This document shows positions 54,840 to 63,236 of a stretch of 64,000 nt of DNA, piece after piece (position 1 is the stretch's first letter; each line of letters begins with the position of its first letter). Source of the stretch: Flavivirga amylovorans (lineage in GTDB: Bacteria; Bacteroidota; Bacteroidia; Flavobacteriales; Flavobacteriaceae); NCBI RefSeq assembly GCF_030540875.1, contig NZ_JAUOEM010000003.1, positions 62,001 through 126,000 on the forward strand, written 5' to 3'. Position numbers and translations under genes: made by a program. The notes under the pieces are model-generated. The model saw nothing but the letters and a program-made list of their open reading frames with translations, did no database searches and had not been told where the DNA came from.

Positions 54840-56069
54840 ATGTTATTTTCAACTAAAATTCAATCAAATTATAAGCCCAAACGTTTAGCTGTAAAACTAA
54901 ATGCAAAAGGGGAGCAATTTGTCGTAAAAAAGCATCCATGGGTGTTTTCAAATAACATTGTAAAGATTAATGATGATGCTAAAACAGGTGATTTAGCGAT
55001 TGTTTTTAGTAAGAATAAAAATAAAGTCGTTGGTTTAGGCTTGTATGATGCGAATTCGCCCATACGTATAAAAATAATTCATAGTGACGCTTCAAAAGCA
55101 GAAATAAACGCCGATTTTTTTCATCTAAAAATAGAAGAAGCTTATAAAAAACGATTAGAATTATTAAAAACAAATACAACTAGTTATCGTTTATTATTTG
55201 GCGAAAACGATGGTTTTCCTGGGTTAATTGCCGATGTTTACGATACTGTTTTAGTTGTGAAATTATATTCGGAGATTTGGCTACCGTATTTGGAGCCTAT
55301 TTTAAAAAGTTTGCAAATCGTTTCTAATGTAGATACCGTTGTTATTCGTTTAAGTCGTGGACTAGAACAATCAAAAAACCATCAATTAAAAGATGGAGAA
55401 GTCGTTTTCGGAACTTTAGAGAATGAAGTTGTTCAATTTATAGAGCATAATGTAAAGTTTTCAGCGAATGTTATTAAAGGCCATAAGACAGGTTATTTTT
55501 TGGATCACCGGGCAAACCGAAAACAAGTAGGTGAATGGAGTGGAGGAAAAACAGTTTTAGATGTTTTTTCCTATGCAGGAGGTTTTTCTGTACATGCTTT
55601 ATACAATGGAGCTAAATCGGTTACAAGTTTAGATATAAGTAAACAGGCATTAGAAATTGCCTATCAAAATGGAAAACTAAATGATTATTCAGGGAAGCAT
55701 GATACCATTGCTGGAGATGCTTTTGTAGAGCTTAAAAAAATGATCAAAAGCAAACAAACTTTTGATGTCGTGGTTATTGACCCTCCGAGTTTTGCCAAAC
55801 AACAATCTGAAATAGATCTTGCTAAAAGAAAATATGCACAATTAGCTGAATTAGGAATTCAATTAACTGCTAGTAAGGGGCTTTTAGTTTTAGCATCTTG
55901 CTCATCAAGAGTTCTAGCACAGTCATTTTTTGATATTAATCTACAGGTATTAAATAATCAATCACGACCGTTTAATAATATTTTAAATACGTATCACGAT
56001 ATAGATCATCCAATCAGCTTCCCTGAAGGTGCTTATTTAAAATGTGGGTATTATAGATTTTTAAATTAA
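54840..56069 (+). CDS. Class I SAM-dependent rRNA methyltransferase (RlmI-like)
   Basis: Likely 23S rRNA cytosine-5 methyltransferase, 409 aa. The N-terminal PUA domain (about residues 15-95, with KKHPWVFSNNIVKI) binds RNA. The Rossmann methyltransferase part has the SAM motif VLDVFSYAGGFSVHAL, the DISKQALEIA strand and the catalytic DPPSFAKQQ. The ending with the SCSS motif (LVLASCSSRV) supplies the active cysteine. The site and rRNA specificity are inferred from E. coli RlmI. Confidence 0.9.
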   Translation: MLFSTKIQSNYKPKRLAVKLNAKGEQFVVKKHPWVFSNNIVKINDDAKTGDLAIVFSKNKNKVVGLGLYDANSPIRIKIIHSDASKAEINADFFHLKIEEAYKKRLELLKTNTTSYRLLFGENDGFPGLIADVYDTVLVVKLYSEIWLPYLEPILKSLQIVSNVDTVVIRLSRGLEQSKNHQLKDGEVVFGTLENEVVQFIEHNVKFSANVIKGHKTGYFLDHRANRKQVGEWSGGKTVLDVFSYAGGFSVHALYNGAKSVTSLDISKQALEIAYQNGKLNDYSGKHDTIAGDAFVELKKMIKSKQTFDVVVIDPPSFAKQQSEIDLAKRKYAQLAELGIQLTASKGLLVLASCSSRVLAQSFFDINLQVLNNQSRPFNNILNTYHDIDHPISFPEGAYLKCGYYRFLN

Positions 56070-56087
56070 GCCTTAAAGGAACAAGTT

Positions 56088-56615
56088 TTACAGAAAAATT
56101 CCTTTTTCATCGGTTTTTACCATAATAGTTTTGTTGTTGTTTTTTATTTTGACCTTGTATTTCTGAATTAAGGAATCTTTATTATGATCATATCTTATGA
56201 GATAGGTATCTTCAATGATACCCCAATTTGGAAATCGTTTGGAAATCGCTTGCATAACAGCTAATGGTAACTTTACGTTTTTATACTTTTCGTTAGTTCG
56301 TATTATTTTCCCTTTTTTATTATATGCAGCGATTATTATTCCTTCAGGAACAGAAAAAGATATTTCGTAAATATCATCTATTCTATCATAAAGCTTAGAG
56401 AGTTCTTCGTGGTCATAATTTAGAATTTCATCTTCTAATTTTTTGACGCGTTTAGGCGTATGATCTAAATCTGTTACATCCAAATATTTGTAATTCACAG
56501 AAATTACAGTGTTTGGTAGTTCAATTGTTTGAGAATTGATTTGGGTGGTTAATCCAAAAATAAAGAAACCAAATAATATTTTTTTCATGGCTAACAATAT
56601 TAAATTTAATGCCAT
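56088..56615 (-). CDS. Secreted protein with PepSY-like features
   Basis: A 175-aa frame; the likely start is the ATG at 56588 (MKKILFGFFIFGLTTQINS), which gives a proper signal peptide. The mature part has LPLAVMQAISKRFPNWGIIE and DSLIQKYKVKIKNN, the alternation seen in PepSY-like or BLIP-fold periplasmic proteins. Similar flavobacterial proteins are often left as hypothetical. It meets the methyltransferase gene tail to tail and diverges from the nitronate monooxygenase gene. Confidence 0.75.
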   Translation of the reverse strand: MALNLILLAMKKILFGFFIFGLTTQINSQTIELPNTVISVNYKYLDVTDLDHTPKRVKKLEDEILNYDHEELSKLYDRIDDIYEISFSVPEGIIIAAYNKKGKIIRTNEKYKNVKLPLAVMQAISKRFPNWGIIEDTYLIRYDHNKDSLIQKYKVKIKNNNKTIMVKTDEKGIFL

Positions 56616-56625
56616 TAAAATTAAC

Positions 56626-56637
56626 TATGCATGCATA
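56626..56637. promoter_or_regulatory. Possible operator TATGCATGCATA, secreted-protein side
   Basis: A perfect 12-bp palindrome, TATGCATGCATA. The same 12 bases form the centre of the 40-bp palindrome at 56813. It lies just upstream of the divergent gene, so a single regulator could control both. Confidence 0.45.
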
Positions 56638-56812
56638 ATAAAACTATGATAAAAGTCATACTTTCAAATATTTATGCTAAATATTATCTAATAGTTTGAT
56701 TTTCATTCAATGGAATGTTATTGCTAAGGCTATAACATATCTTTTAAAAATTATAGATAACCGTAGTAATGCTTTTAATAAGAAATTAATAAAAAATACT
56801 GTGATTATGTAC

Positions 56813-56852
56813 AAGCATAAATATATTATGCATGCATAATATATTTATGCTT
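56813..56852. promoter_or_regulatory. Perfect 40-bp palindrome, probable operator
   Basis: Every base from 56813 to 56852 pairs with its mirror: the left half runs AAGCATAAATATATTATGCA and the right half is its exact reverse complement. It covers the -33 region and touches the -7 box (56852) of the nitronate monooxygenase promoter, the position expected of a repressor site. No regulator gene is beside it. Confidence 0.7.
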
Positions 56853-56859
56853 ATATTTG
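56852..56859 (+). promoter_or_regulatory. Promoter -7 box of the nitronate monooxygenase gene
   Basis: TATATTTG matches TANNTTTG 22 bases before the ATG at 56882. The 40-bp palindrome lies directly upstream. Confidence 0.6.
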
Positions 56860-56881
56860 TATAGATTAATTTAAAATAGCT

Positions 56882-57829
56882 ATGCAAACTAAATTGACAG
56901 AACTACTTCATATAAAGTATCCCATAATACAAGCCCCAATGTTTTTGGTATCCAATGTTGCTATGGTCACAGAAGCTATGAAAGGCGGTATAGCTGGGTG
57001 TATTCCTGCGTTAAATTACAGAACATTGGAAGAATTACGTTCCGCTATAAAAGAACTAAAAGCAAATAGAGTAGAAGGTGGTTCTTTTGGGTTTAACTTA
57101 ATCGTAAATAAATCAAACGTAAAATATAAAGGCCAATTAGAAGTGATTTGCGAAGAAGGTTGTGATTTTATTATCACATCTTTGGGCAGTCCTGAAGAAA
57201 CAATTAATCAAGCCCATAAAGTAGGGATTAAAGTGTTTTGTGATGTGGTCGATTTAAAATTTGCAAAAAAAGTAGAGCAACTTGGTGCAGATGCTATTAT
57301 CGCTGTAAATAATCAGGCTGGTGGTCATCGAGGTGATAAAACCCCAGAAGACTTGATTAAAGAACTAAGTACAGATTGTAGTATTCCTATAATTTCGGCT
57401 GGCGGTGTTGGTAATAAAGGAGATATTGATACTATGTTAGGTTATGGAGCAGCTGGGGTATCTGTTGGAAGCCCATTTATTGCCTCTATAGAAGCTGGTG
57501 TTACCGAAGAATATAAACAAGCTTGTGTTGATTATGGCGCGAATGATATCGTTATGACTGAACGTATTTCGGGTACCCCATGTACAGTCATAAATACACC
57601 TTATGTTCAAAAAATTGGAACGAAACAAACTTGGTTAGAATCGGTTTTAAATAAAAACAAGAAGCTTAAAAAATGGGTAAAAATGATTCGTTTCTCAATT
57701 GGTATGAACGCTACCAAAAATGCAGCAACCAAAGCAACATATAAAACTGTTTGGGTTGCAGGTCCAAGTATTGAGTATACAAAAGAAATTCTACCAACTA
57801 AAGAAATTGTTAATCGCTTAGTTAATTAA
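56882..57829 (+). CDS. Nitronate monooxygenase (2-nitropropane dioxygenase family)
   Basis: FMN-dependent enzyme of 315 aa that oxidises alkyl nitronates; it probably detoxifies propionate-3-nitronate or related compounds. Motifs are YPIIQAPMFLVSNVAMVTEAM, GFNLIVN, DAIIAVNNQAGGHRGD, PIISAGGVGNKGDI and GAAGVSVGSPFIAS. The operator-like palindrome upstream suggests tight repression. The 3' end overlaps the convergent gene by 8 bases. Confidence 0.9.
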   Translation: MQTKLTELLHIKYPIIQAPMFLVSNVAMVTEAMKGGIAGCIPALNYRTLEELRSAIKELKANRVEGGSFGFNLIVNKSNVKYKGQLEVICEEGCDFIITSLGSPEETINQAHKVGIKVFCDVVDLKFAKKVEQLGADAIIAVNNQAGGHRGDKTPEDLIKELSTDCSIPIISAGGVGNKGDIDTMLGYGAAGVSVGSPFIASIEAGVTEEYKQACVDYGANDIVMTERISGTPCTVINTPYVQKIGTKQTWLESVLNKNKKLKKWVKMIRFSIGMNATKNAATKATYKTVWVAGPSIEYTKEILPTKEIVNRLVN

Positions 57830-58181
57830 CCAAAGCGATTTTAGCTTTCTTTTTTTTGTTCTTGTTCTTTCCAACAAATAAGTTCAATGTTGTACTAACT
57901 GTTAAACCTCCAACGGTTGTAGCAATAGCCTCTCCCGTATCAAACCTTTCATTTTGTATACCACCATCGTAAACCTCTTTAGCCAAACCTGCTAATGCAG
58001 AAGCTCCTAAACTATACCAAAAGGCTTTTTTCTTATTTTTTGTTGTAGTATAAACTATAGTATAAGTAGTAGCCGATATTAATGCACCAGCCCCTAGATG
58101 TAACTTGTCATCTGCCGAAATAAATTGTGCACTGCATAATCCTGTAAAACAGAAGATTAAAATGGTAATTAGAGTTTTCAT
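57822..58181 (-). CDS. Small YfiM/DUF2279-like membrane protein
   Basis: A 119-aa protein with signal peptide (ITILIFCFTGLCSAQ). The motif DDKLHLGAGALISATTY followed by AGLAKEVYDGG and a last hydrophobic stretch is the pattern of YfiM/DUF2279-like proteins of unknown role. The C-terminus is very Lys-rich (KNKNKKKKAK). The gene runs against the nitronate monooxygenase gene. Confidence 0.75.
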   Translation of the reverse strand: MKTLITILIFCFTGLCSAQFISADDKLHLGAGALISATTYTIVYTTTKNKKKAFWYSLGASALAGLAKEVYDGGIQNERFDTGEAIATTVGGLTVSTTLNLFVGKNKNKKKKAKIALVN

Positions 58182-58301
58182 TAAATTATTAGTGTTTGGT
58201 TTGTTGGGTGTAATTTTATATAATATTTACAATAAGGTTAATAAATACTTGTTGAAATACAGTTTTATTTGGTTACAGAGTATTTTTTTTGCCATAATAG
58301 T

Positions 58302-58309
58302 TACTTTTG
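58302..58309 (+). promoter_or_regulatory. Promoter -7 box of the PPOX-like gene
   Basis: TACTTTTG matches TANNTTTG 24 bases before the ATG at 58334. No standard -33 box is visible. Confidence 0.4.
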
Positions 58310-58333
58310 ATAATCATATTCTAATCCATTATT

Positions 58334-58939
58334 ATGCAAATTAAAACAGAATCACAGCTTCGTGAATTATATGGTTTTCCTAAAGGAAGAGCCAAAGAAA
58401 AAGTACTCTCTAGTTTAGAAAAGCATGCCATTCGCTTTATTGAAACGTCACCATTTCTGGTTATGTCAACATGCGATAATGAGGGCAAATTAGATGCGTC
58501 TCCAAGAGGCGGTACTTCTGGATTTGTAAAAGTAACTAGTAACACAGAAATAGTAATTCCTGATGCTAAAGGAAATAATATTGTTGATAGTATTGGTAAC
58601 ATTATAGAAACAGGTATGGTTGGTCTGTTGTTTGTAATACCAGGATTAGATGAAACACTTCGTATTAACGGCCAGGCTATTGTTAGTACAGATGCTAAAC
58701 ATTTAGAATTATTTACTTCAGAAAAAAACCTTCCAAAAGCATGCATAGTTATTACTATACAAGAAGTGTTTTTACATTGTGCAAAAGCCTTTATGCGTTC
58801 TAAGTTATGGGAAGAAGGATCAAAGATTGATAGAAACTCATTTCCAACTATGGGGAAAATGTTAAAAGATCAGCTAGGATCTGATGAAGCTCCAGAATCC
58901 AGAGAAGATATGGTTGAACGCTATAAAAAAGACTTATAA
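58334..58939 (+). CDS. Pyridoxamine 5'-phosphate oxidase-like flavoprotein (MSMEG_1061 type)
   Basis: FMN- or F420-binding split-barrel protein of 201 aa. FIETSPFLVMSTCDNEGKLDASPRGG, GNNIVDSIGNIIETGMVGLLF and ETLRINGQA are typical of the MSMEG_1061-like branch, whose reaction is unknown. A truncated aldo/keto reductase lies 6 bases after the stop. Confidence 0.87.
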   Translation: MQIKTESQLRELYGFPKGRAKEKVLSSLEKHAIRFIETSPFLVMSTCDNEGKLDASPRGGTSGFVKVTSNTEIVIPDAKGNNIVDSIGNIIETGMVGLLFVIPGLDETLRINGQAIVSTDAKHLELFTSEKNLPKACIVITIQEVFLHCAKAFMRSKLWEEGSKIDRNSFPTMGKMLKDQLGSDEAPESREDMVERYKKDL

Positions 58940-58945
58940 ATTCAA

Positions 58946-59173
58946 TTTATAAAAAACATATTGCCAGAAGGGCTATCCATGGTAGAATTGGCTTTGCGTT
59001 GGATTTTAGATCACCCGTCTGTAAGTTGTGTTATTCCGGGAGCTAGTTCTACAAAACACGTTTTATCAAATACAAGTGTTTCCAATTTTAAACCATTGTC
59101 TGAAGACACCCATCGATTATTATCAAATCTGTATTTAAAAGAGATCCATCAGTGCATCCGTGGATCTTATTAA
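58946..59173 (+). pseudogene. C-terminal relic of an aldo/keto reductase
   Basis: The open frame reads KNILPEGLSMVELALRWILD, then HPSVSCVIPGASS and STKHVLSNTSVSNFKPLSED. This is the last ~70 residues of an aldo/keto reductase, including the PGASS segment near the cofactor site. The whole front, with the catalytic Tyr, is missing, and no start codon fits. The break is a few bases after the PPOX-like stop, so a deletion probably joined the two. Confidence 0.85.
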
Positions 59174-59185
59174 TTATAAAAATGA

Positions 59186-59193
59186 TATATTTG
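59186..59193 (+). promoter_or_regulatory. Promoter -7 box of the riboswitch transcript
   Basis: TATATTTG matches TANNTTTG and ends 8 bases before the first paired base of the riboswitch, the place expected for its transcription start. This suggests that the riboswitch is still transcribed. Confidence 0.55.
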
Positions 59194-59200
59194 AGTATTA

Positions 59201-59308
59201 TTTAAAGGTTTAGCTAACGCTGAATAATAAGGAATTGTGTTAAAATCACAAGCTGTCGCGCAACTGTATGTAATATAAAATATTACAAGCCAGATACTTC
59301 CCTTTAAA
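59201..59308 (+). promoter_or_regulatory. Cobalamin (vitamin B12) riboswitch
   Basis: The core has the cobalamin signatures: AATAAGGAATTGTG, AAAATCACAAGCTGTC, GCGCAACTGTA and AGCCAGATAC. The arms fit: TTTAAAGG (59201-59208) pairs with CCTTTAAA (59301-59308) as P1, TTGTG with CACAA, and GTAATAT with ATATTAC. Such a riboswitch normally turns off a B12 transporter or synthesis gene when B12 is bound. Here the first gene behind it is a PAS-domain protein at 59366, with no B12 gene in sight. Confidence 0.87.
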
Positions 59309-59365
59309 AAATGACAAACGTGCTTTCGCGATTTAAAGCCAAGTCAAGACACATACGTTTCCAAC

Positions 59366-59926
59366 ATGCTAAATGTAATTAGTTTATTGTTGGGGTCTTG
59401 CTTCTTTTTATCTCTGCACATAAATACAGAAGCAATGAAAATGAAATCAAACACATTACAGGGGCCATTAAAATGCTGGGATATTTACTCAATGCATCTA
59501 GCAAAACAAGCCTTAAATTTTAATAAGCAAAACGATATTGAAATTTTAAAAGCTTATAAAATGAAATTTGATTGGTCTTTTGATATTGAAGCCGTACTTG
59601 CCAAAAGTGAGTTTGAAGCGTTAATTCTTACCGATTTAATGCAGGAAATACAATGGGTAAACGGTGGGTTTACAAAAATGACAGGCTATTCTTTTAAATA
59701 TGTAAAAGGAAAGAAACCTAATTTTTTACAAGGTAAAAATACATCTCCCAAAACGTTAAATAATATACGTAACTATTTAAAAAGTGGTGTTCATTTTAAA
59801 GAAAATATCGTTAACTACAGAAGAAATGGTGAGATGTATAATTGTAATATTGAAGTCTATCCACTAAAAGATGGTAATAATATAATTACACACCTTTTAG
59901 CTTTAGAAAAAGAGGTTAAACTATAA
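59366..59926 (+). CDS. PAS domain protein (LOV-like, no photoactive cysteine)
   Basis: A single-PAS protein of 186 aa as read; the true start may be ATG 59435 (MKMKSNTLQG), since the first 23 residues look like a stray signal peptide. The PAS part (about residues 85-180) has LMQEIQWVNGGFTKMTGYS, KGKKPNFLQG, FKENIVNYRRNGEMYNCNIEV and LKDGNNIITHLL. The GKKPNFLQ box lines up with the LOV motif GxNCRFLQ but has Pro118 in place of the Cys, so flavin photochemistry is unlikely. It has no output domain. It lies directly behind the cobalamin riboswitch. Confidence 0.85.
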   Translation: MLNVISLLLGSCFFLSLHINTEAMKMKSNTLQGPLKCWDIYSMHLAKQALNFNKQNDIEILKAYKMKFDWSFDIEAVLAKSEFEALILTDLMQEIQWVNGGFTKMTGYSFKYVKGKKPNFLQGKNTSPKTLNNIRNYLKSGVHFKENIVNYRRNGEMYNCNIEVYPLKDGNNIITHLLALEKEVKL

Positions 59927-59934
59927 GTCTATAC

Positions 59935-60858
59935 TTATTTTATTGGTATATAAAATTCGGTTTTTAGTTTATGCGGCTCAACACGTTCTGGGTTACTTAT
60001 ATATTTTTCTCTAACAACGTCATCACGTAATTCATAATCGTTATTTAGTAACCATTCATTAAAAATGTAATTGTATACTTCTTGAAAAAAATCATAACTA
60101 CCTTGATATAAAAAGATAGCAAACTTACCACCTTTAAGTATTTTAGTGCCAATATCTCCAGAGGCTTGGGCATCTTTGCGTATAACTAAACAAGAATCAT
60201 ATCTAATTTTATCTTCGTCTGTTACTTTTGGGTCATCATAAGGCAAACCTAGGTGTTCTATTCCTGCTGTAAATAGCTTTTGTTCTTTTACTAGACCCCA
60301 AAGCTTTTTCCAGGCTCCCATATAATCTAATGTTTTATAGGGACCTTGCATGCGCAGGTAGATACATTTTTTGTCTTCTATATCTAGAATTTTAGGTTTT
60401 TTAATGTTTAAACTTTGACTTTTTTCAATGTTGGATGTTGTTTCCATAATGTTCGATTTTTTAATTGTGAAAAATTTGTTTTTGCGATACGCAGTTGGAG
60501 ATACTCCAAAATGATTTTTAAACCTTTTAGATAATGATGAAGGTGTTTCAAAACCAACATTATAAGCAATGCTTTCAATATCTAAAGACGTATAACGAAT
60601 CATTTTAGCAGCTGTTTCTACACGTGTTCTAGAAATGTATGCTCCAATGGGTTCTCCTAAAAGCGCTCTACTAATACGATGAAAATGAAACGGCGAAAAA
60701 TGTGAGATCTCGGCCAGCGTTTTTATGTCTATTTTACTATCTAGGTTATTGTGAATATATTCTACAATAATATTTAGTTTTTGTTCGTAAAAAGCCTTGT
60801 TCGTTTGTTTCCGTGTCATTTTTAAAGTATTGATATTGCAAATGTATTCACAAATCAA
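59935..60858 (-). CDS. AraC-family regulator with GyrI-like effector domain
   Basis: Transcription factor of 307 aa. The DNA-binding double helix-turn-helix is N-terminal (TLAEISHFSPFHFHRISRAL, ESIAYNVGFETPSSLSKRFK, FGVSPTAYR). The C-terminal ~155 residues form a GyrI-like small-molecule domain (CIYLRMQGPYKTLDYMGAWK, FAIFLYQGSYDFFQEVYNYI). The likely start is ATG 60819 (MTRKQTNK). SbmC- or Rob-like family members respond to hydrophobic compounds. The target is not visible. Confidence 0.9.
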   Translation of the reverse strand: MICEYICNINTLKMTRKQTNKAFYEQKLNIIVEYIHNNLDSKIDIKTLAEISHFSPFHFHRISRALLGEPIGAYISRTRVETAAKMIRYTSLDIESIAYNVGFETPSSLSKRFKNHFGVSPTAYRKNKFFTIKKSNIMETTSNIEKSQSLNIKKPKILDIEDKKCIYLRMQGPYKTLDYMGAWKKLWGLVKEQKLFTAGIEHLGLPYDDPKVTDEDKIRYDSCLVIRKDAQASGDIGTKILKGGKFAIFLYQGSYDFFQEVYNYIFNEWLLNNDYELRDDVVREKYISNPERVEPHKLKTEFYIPIK

Positions 60859-60894
60859 TGTACAAACTTTTCCAAACTTGCTGAGTTATTATAA

Positions 60895-61056
60895 TGAACT
60901 CATTTAGACTTTTTCAATTTGCTAAAAAATGGCTGTTTTCAGCGCTGTTTTTGTCTTTTTTTCCTTCCGTAGCTCTGCTATGCAACTCAAAAAAGTCTTC
61001 AACATAGGCAAAAACTTCTAATTTTCGCTTAAATCCAAAAAGCCTAAATGAGTTCA
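60895..61056. mobile_element. Small element with 20-bp terminal inverted repeats
   Basis: The ends are TGAACTCATTTAGACTTTTT (60895-60914) and its near-perfect reverse complement at 61037-61056 (19 of 20 match). The 162-bp body has no transposase. It looks like a non-autonomous miniature element or a repeat unit. A 49-codon frame fills it on the minus strand. Confidence 0.6.
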
Positions 61057-61063
61057 ATGTCAT
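60914..61063 (-). CDS. Short open frame filling the inverted-repeat element
   Basis: An ATG frame of 49 codons ends inside the left repeat and begins just outside the right one. It reads MTLNSFRLFGFKRKLEVFAY and VEDFFELHSRATEGKKDKNS. It looks protein-like and its start and stop coincide with the ends of the element. I recognise no domain. It may be translated, or only a chance frame in a repeat. From 61064 to 61387 I see only AT-rich sequence. Confidence 0.35.
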   Translation of the reverse strand: MTLNSFRLFGFKRKLEVFAYVEDFFELHSRATEGKKDKNSAENSHFLAN

Positions 61064-61387
61064 AATCATATAAAATAAAAATTAATCATTTATTATGTAA
61101 CGTATAAGGCATATTGGTCGTCATACTTTAAAATGTTTAATATTTAAATGGAATCATTGTAAAATTTAAATCTTATGATTTCTTAAAACGAACATGGAAA
61201 CCTAAGCTTTTTCAATATGTAAATTATGTGAAAAGTTTGTGAAAGTTTATAATTTCATTATTACTTAAGTAAAGGAAATTCTAAGTTTGTTTATGTAAAG
61301 TGATCTCATGTTAAGGTGTTATCAGTCAAACCATTTATTAGAACATAATAATCTAAAATTTAAGCAAATCAATCAAAATTCAAACTT

Positions 61388-63151
61388 ATGAAGTCAATGT
61401 CAAATTACTTTTTACACAAAACAGGGTTTTTAGTACTTTTTTTATTATTAATGAGCAGTGTGTGCTTTGCACAATCCAAAGTAGAGCAAATAGATAAACT
61501 TATAACTGCCTATACAGAATATGGTAAGTTTAATGGTTCTGTATTAGTATCAGATCATGGTAAGGTTATTTATAAAAAAGGATTTGGTATGGCAAATATG
61601 GAATGGGATATTCCAAACCAAACCAATACAAAACACCGTTTAGGGTCTATTACTAAACAGTTTACAGCGATGCTTATATTACAATTGGCAGCAGACGGAA
61701 AATTAGACTTACAAGCTCCAATCACTAAATACCTTCCAGATTACCCAAAAGAAACTGGAGACAAAATAACGACCCACCATTTACTAACACATACATCTGG
61801 AATACCAAACTACACAGCATTTCCTAAGTTTTTTCAAGAAGAAAGCCGTAATTCATATACACCAGATGAGTTTGTGAAAAAGTTTGCAGATAAAGCGTTG
61901 GAGTTTACACCGGGCGAAAAATTTAATTATAGCAATTCAGGATATTTTCTTCTTGGTGTTCTTGTTGAAAAATTATCTGGTAAAACTTATGAACAAATGC
62001 TTCATGATAAAATTTTCACACCATTAAGCATGAATGAATCTGGTTACGATAATCATGGTGAAATTTTAAAAAATAGGGCTACAGGTTACGAAAAAAGAGG
62101 TGGTAAGTTTATAAATTCAAATTATTTAGACATGTCTATTCCATATGCTGCAGGCTCCATGTATTCAACTGTGGAAGATTTATATAAATGGGATCAAGCA
62201 CTATATACCAATACGATATTGTCAAAAGAATACATGGATTTATATTTTAAACCTTATATCTCTGCTTTTGGAAACAGTCATTATGCCTATGGTTGGGGTG
62301 TTGGCTATAATAAAATCGGTAAGTCTTCCGATAGTATATACACCATAGGTCATGGCGGTGGTATTAATGGATTTAATACCAATATTTCCAGAGCACCGTC
62401 TGATAAATCTTTGGTTGTACTTTTAAATAATACAGGACGTGCACCACTTAATCAAATGACCAGAGCTATTAGGGGTATTATATATGGTAAGGATTATAAA
62501 ATGCCTAAAAAATCGGTAGCCAATGAGGTATTAGCCGTTATAGAAAACAAAGGTGTTGATGCAGGAATTGCACATTATAATACCATAAAGGATTCTAAAG
62601 ATTATGATTTAAGAGAAAATGAAATGAATGGCATTGGTTACCAACTTATGGGGTCTGGTAAGGTGGATGAAGCAGTAAAAGTGTTTAAGCTAAATGTTGA
62701 GGCATTCCCAAAATCATCAAATGTTTATGATAGCTATGGAGAAGCACTTATGAATTCAGGAAAGAACGATTTGGCTATTGAGAATTATAAGAAATCTGTT
62801 GAGATAAACCCTAATAATTTAGCAGGTATTGAGGCTTTAAAAAAATTAGGAGCAGATGTAAGCGATATAGAAAAAGAAGTCGTTGTACCGGATGATATTT
62901 TGGAAACCTATGTAGGTAAGTTTGAACTCATGCCTAGTTTTATTATTACTATAACAAAAGAAGGCAGTCAATTAAAAGCACAGGCCACAGGACAAGCAAA
63001 ATTTGATATATTTCCTAAATCTGAAAATGTATTCTATTTAAAAGTGGTGAATGCACAATTGACTTTTAATAAGAATGAAGCTGATAAAGTAGATAGTGCA
63101 ACATTATTACAAAACGGACAAGAAGTAACTGGTAAACGTATTGAAGAATAA
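61388..63151 (+). CDS. Serine hydrolase of the beta-lactamase/AmpC-like family with TPR
   Basis: Secreted protein of 587 aa with signal peptide (LVLFLLLMSSVCFAQ). The class C-like active site is SITK (Ser, Lys), YSNSG (Tyr) and HGGGINGF. Substrates could be peptides, esters or D-amino-acid peptides; beta-lactam resistance should not be assumed. From about residue 370 come two or three TPR-like helices (KVFKLNVEAFPKSSNVYDSY, NPNNLAGIEALKKLG) and a C-terminal beta domain like DUF3471 (YVGKFELMPSFIITITKEGS). This layout is common in Bacteroidota. Confidence 0.92.
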   Translation: MKSMSNYFLHKTGFLVLFLLLMSSVCFAQSKVEQIDKLITAYTEYGKFNGSVLVSDHGKVIYKKGFGMANMEWDIPNQTNTKHRLGSITKQFTAMLILQLAADGKLDLQAPITKYLPDYPKETGDKITTHHLLTHTSGIPNYTAFPKFFQEESRNSYTPDEFVKKFADKALEFTPGEKFNYSNSGYFLLGVLVEKLSGKTYEQMLHDKIFTPLSMNESGYDNHGEILKNRATGYEKRGGKFINSNYLDMSIPYAAGSMYSTVEDLYKWDQALYTNTILSKEYMDLYFKPYISAFGNSHYAYGWGVGYNKIGKSSDSIYTIGHGGGINGFNTNISRAPSDKSLVVLLNNTGRAPLNQMTRAIRGIIYGKDYKMPKKSVANEVLAVIENKGVDAGIAHYNTIKDSKDYDLRENEMNGIGYQLMGSGKVDEAVKVFKLNVEAFPKSSNVYDSYGEALMNSGKNDLAIENYKKSVEINPNNLAGIEALKKLGADVSDIEKEVVVPDDILETYVGKFELMPSFIITITKEGSQLKAQATGQAKFDIFPKSENVFYLKVVNAQLTFNKNEADKVDSATLLQNGQEVTGKRIEE

Positions 63152-63236
63152 TAATTATGTAAACTTAATTTATTATTTGTTGAGATTAGATAAACACTTT
63201 TCATGTATTACCTACTTACTAGAGCATACGTTTTTT

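Noticed and set aside
58321-58746. A 141-codon frame antisense to the PPOX-like gene
   Set aside because: It is a shadow of a well-supported flavoprotein gene and shows no domain.
61388-63151. A beta-lactam resistance gene
   Set aside because: The SxxK/YxN/HGG serine-hydrolase family is broad, and the TPR plus DUF3471-like tail points to a general peptidase or esterase rather than a resistance enzyme.
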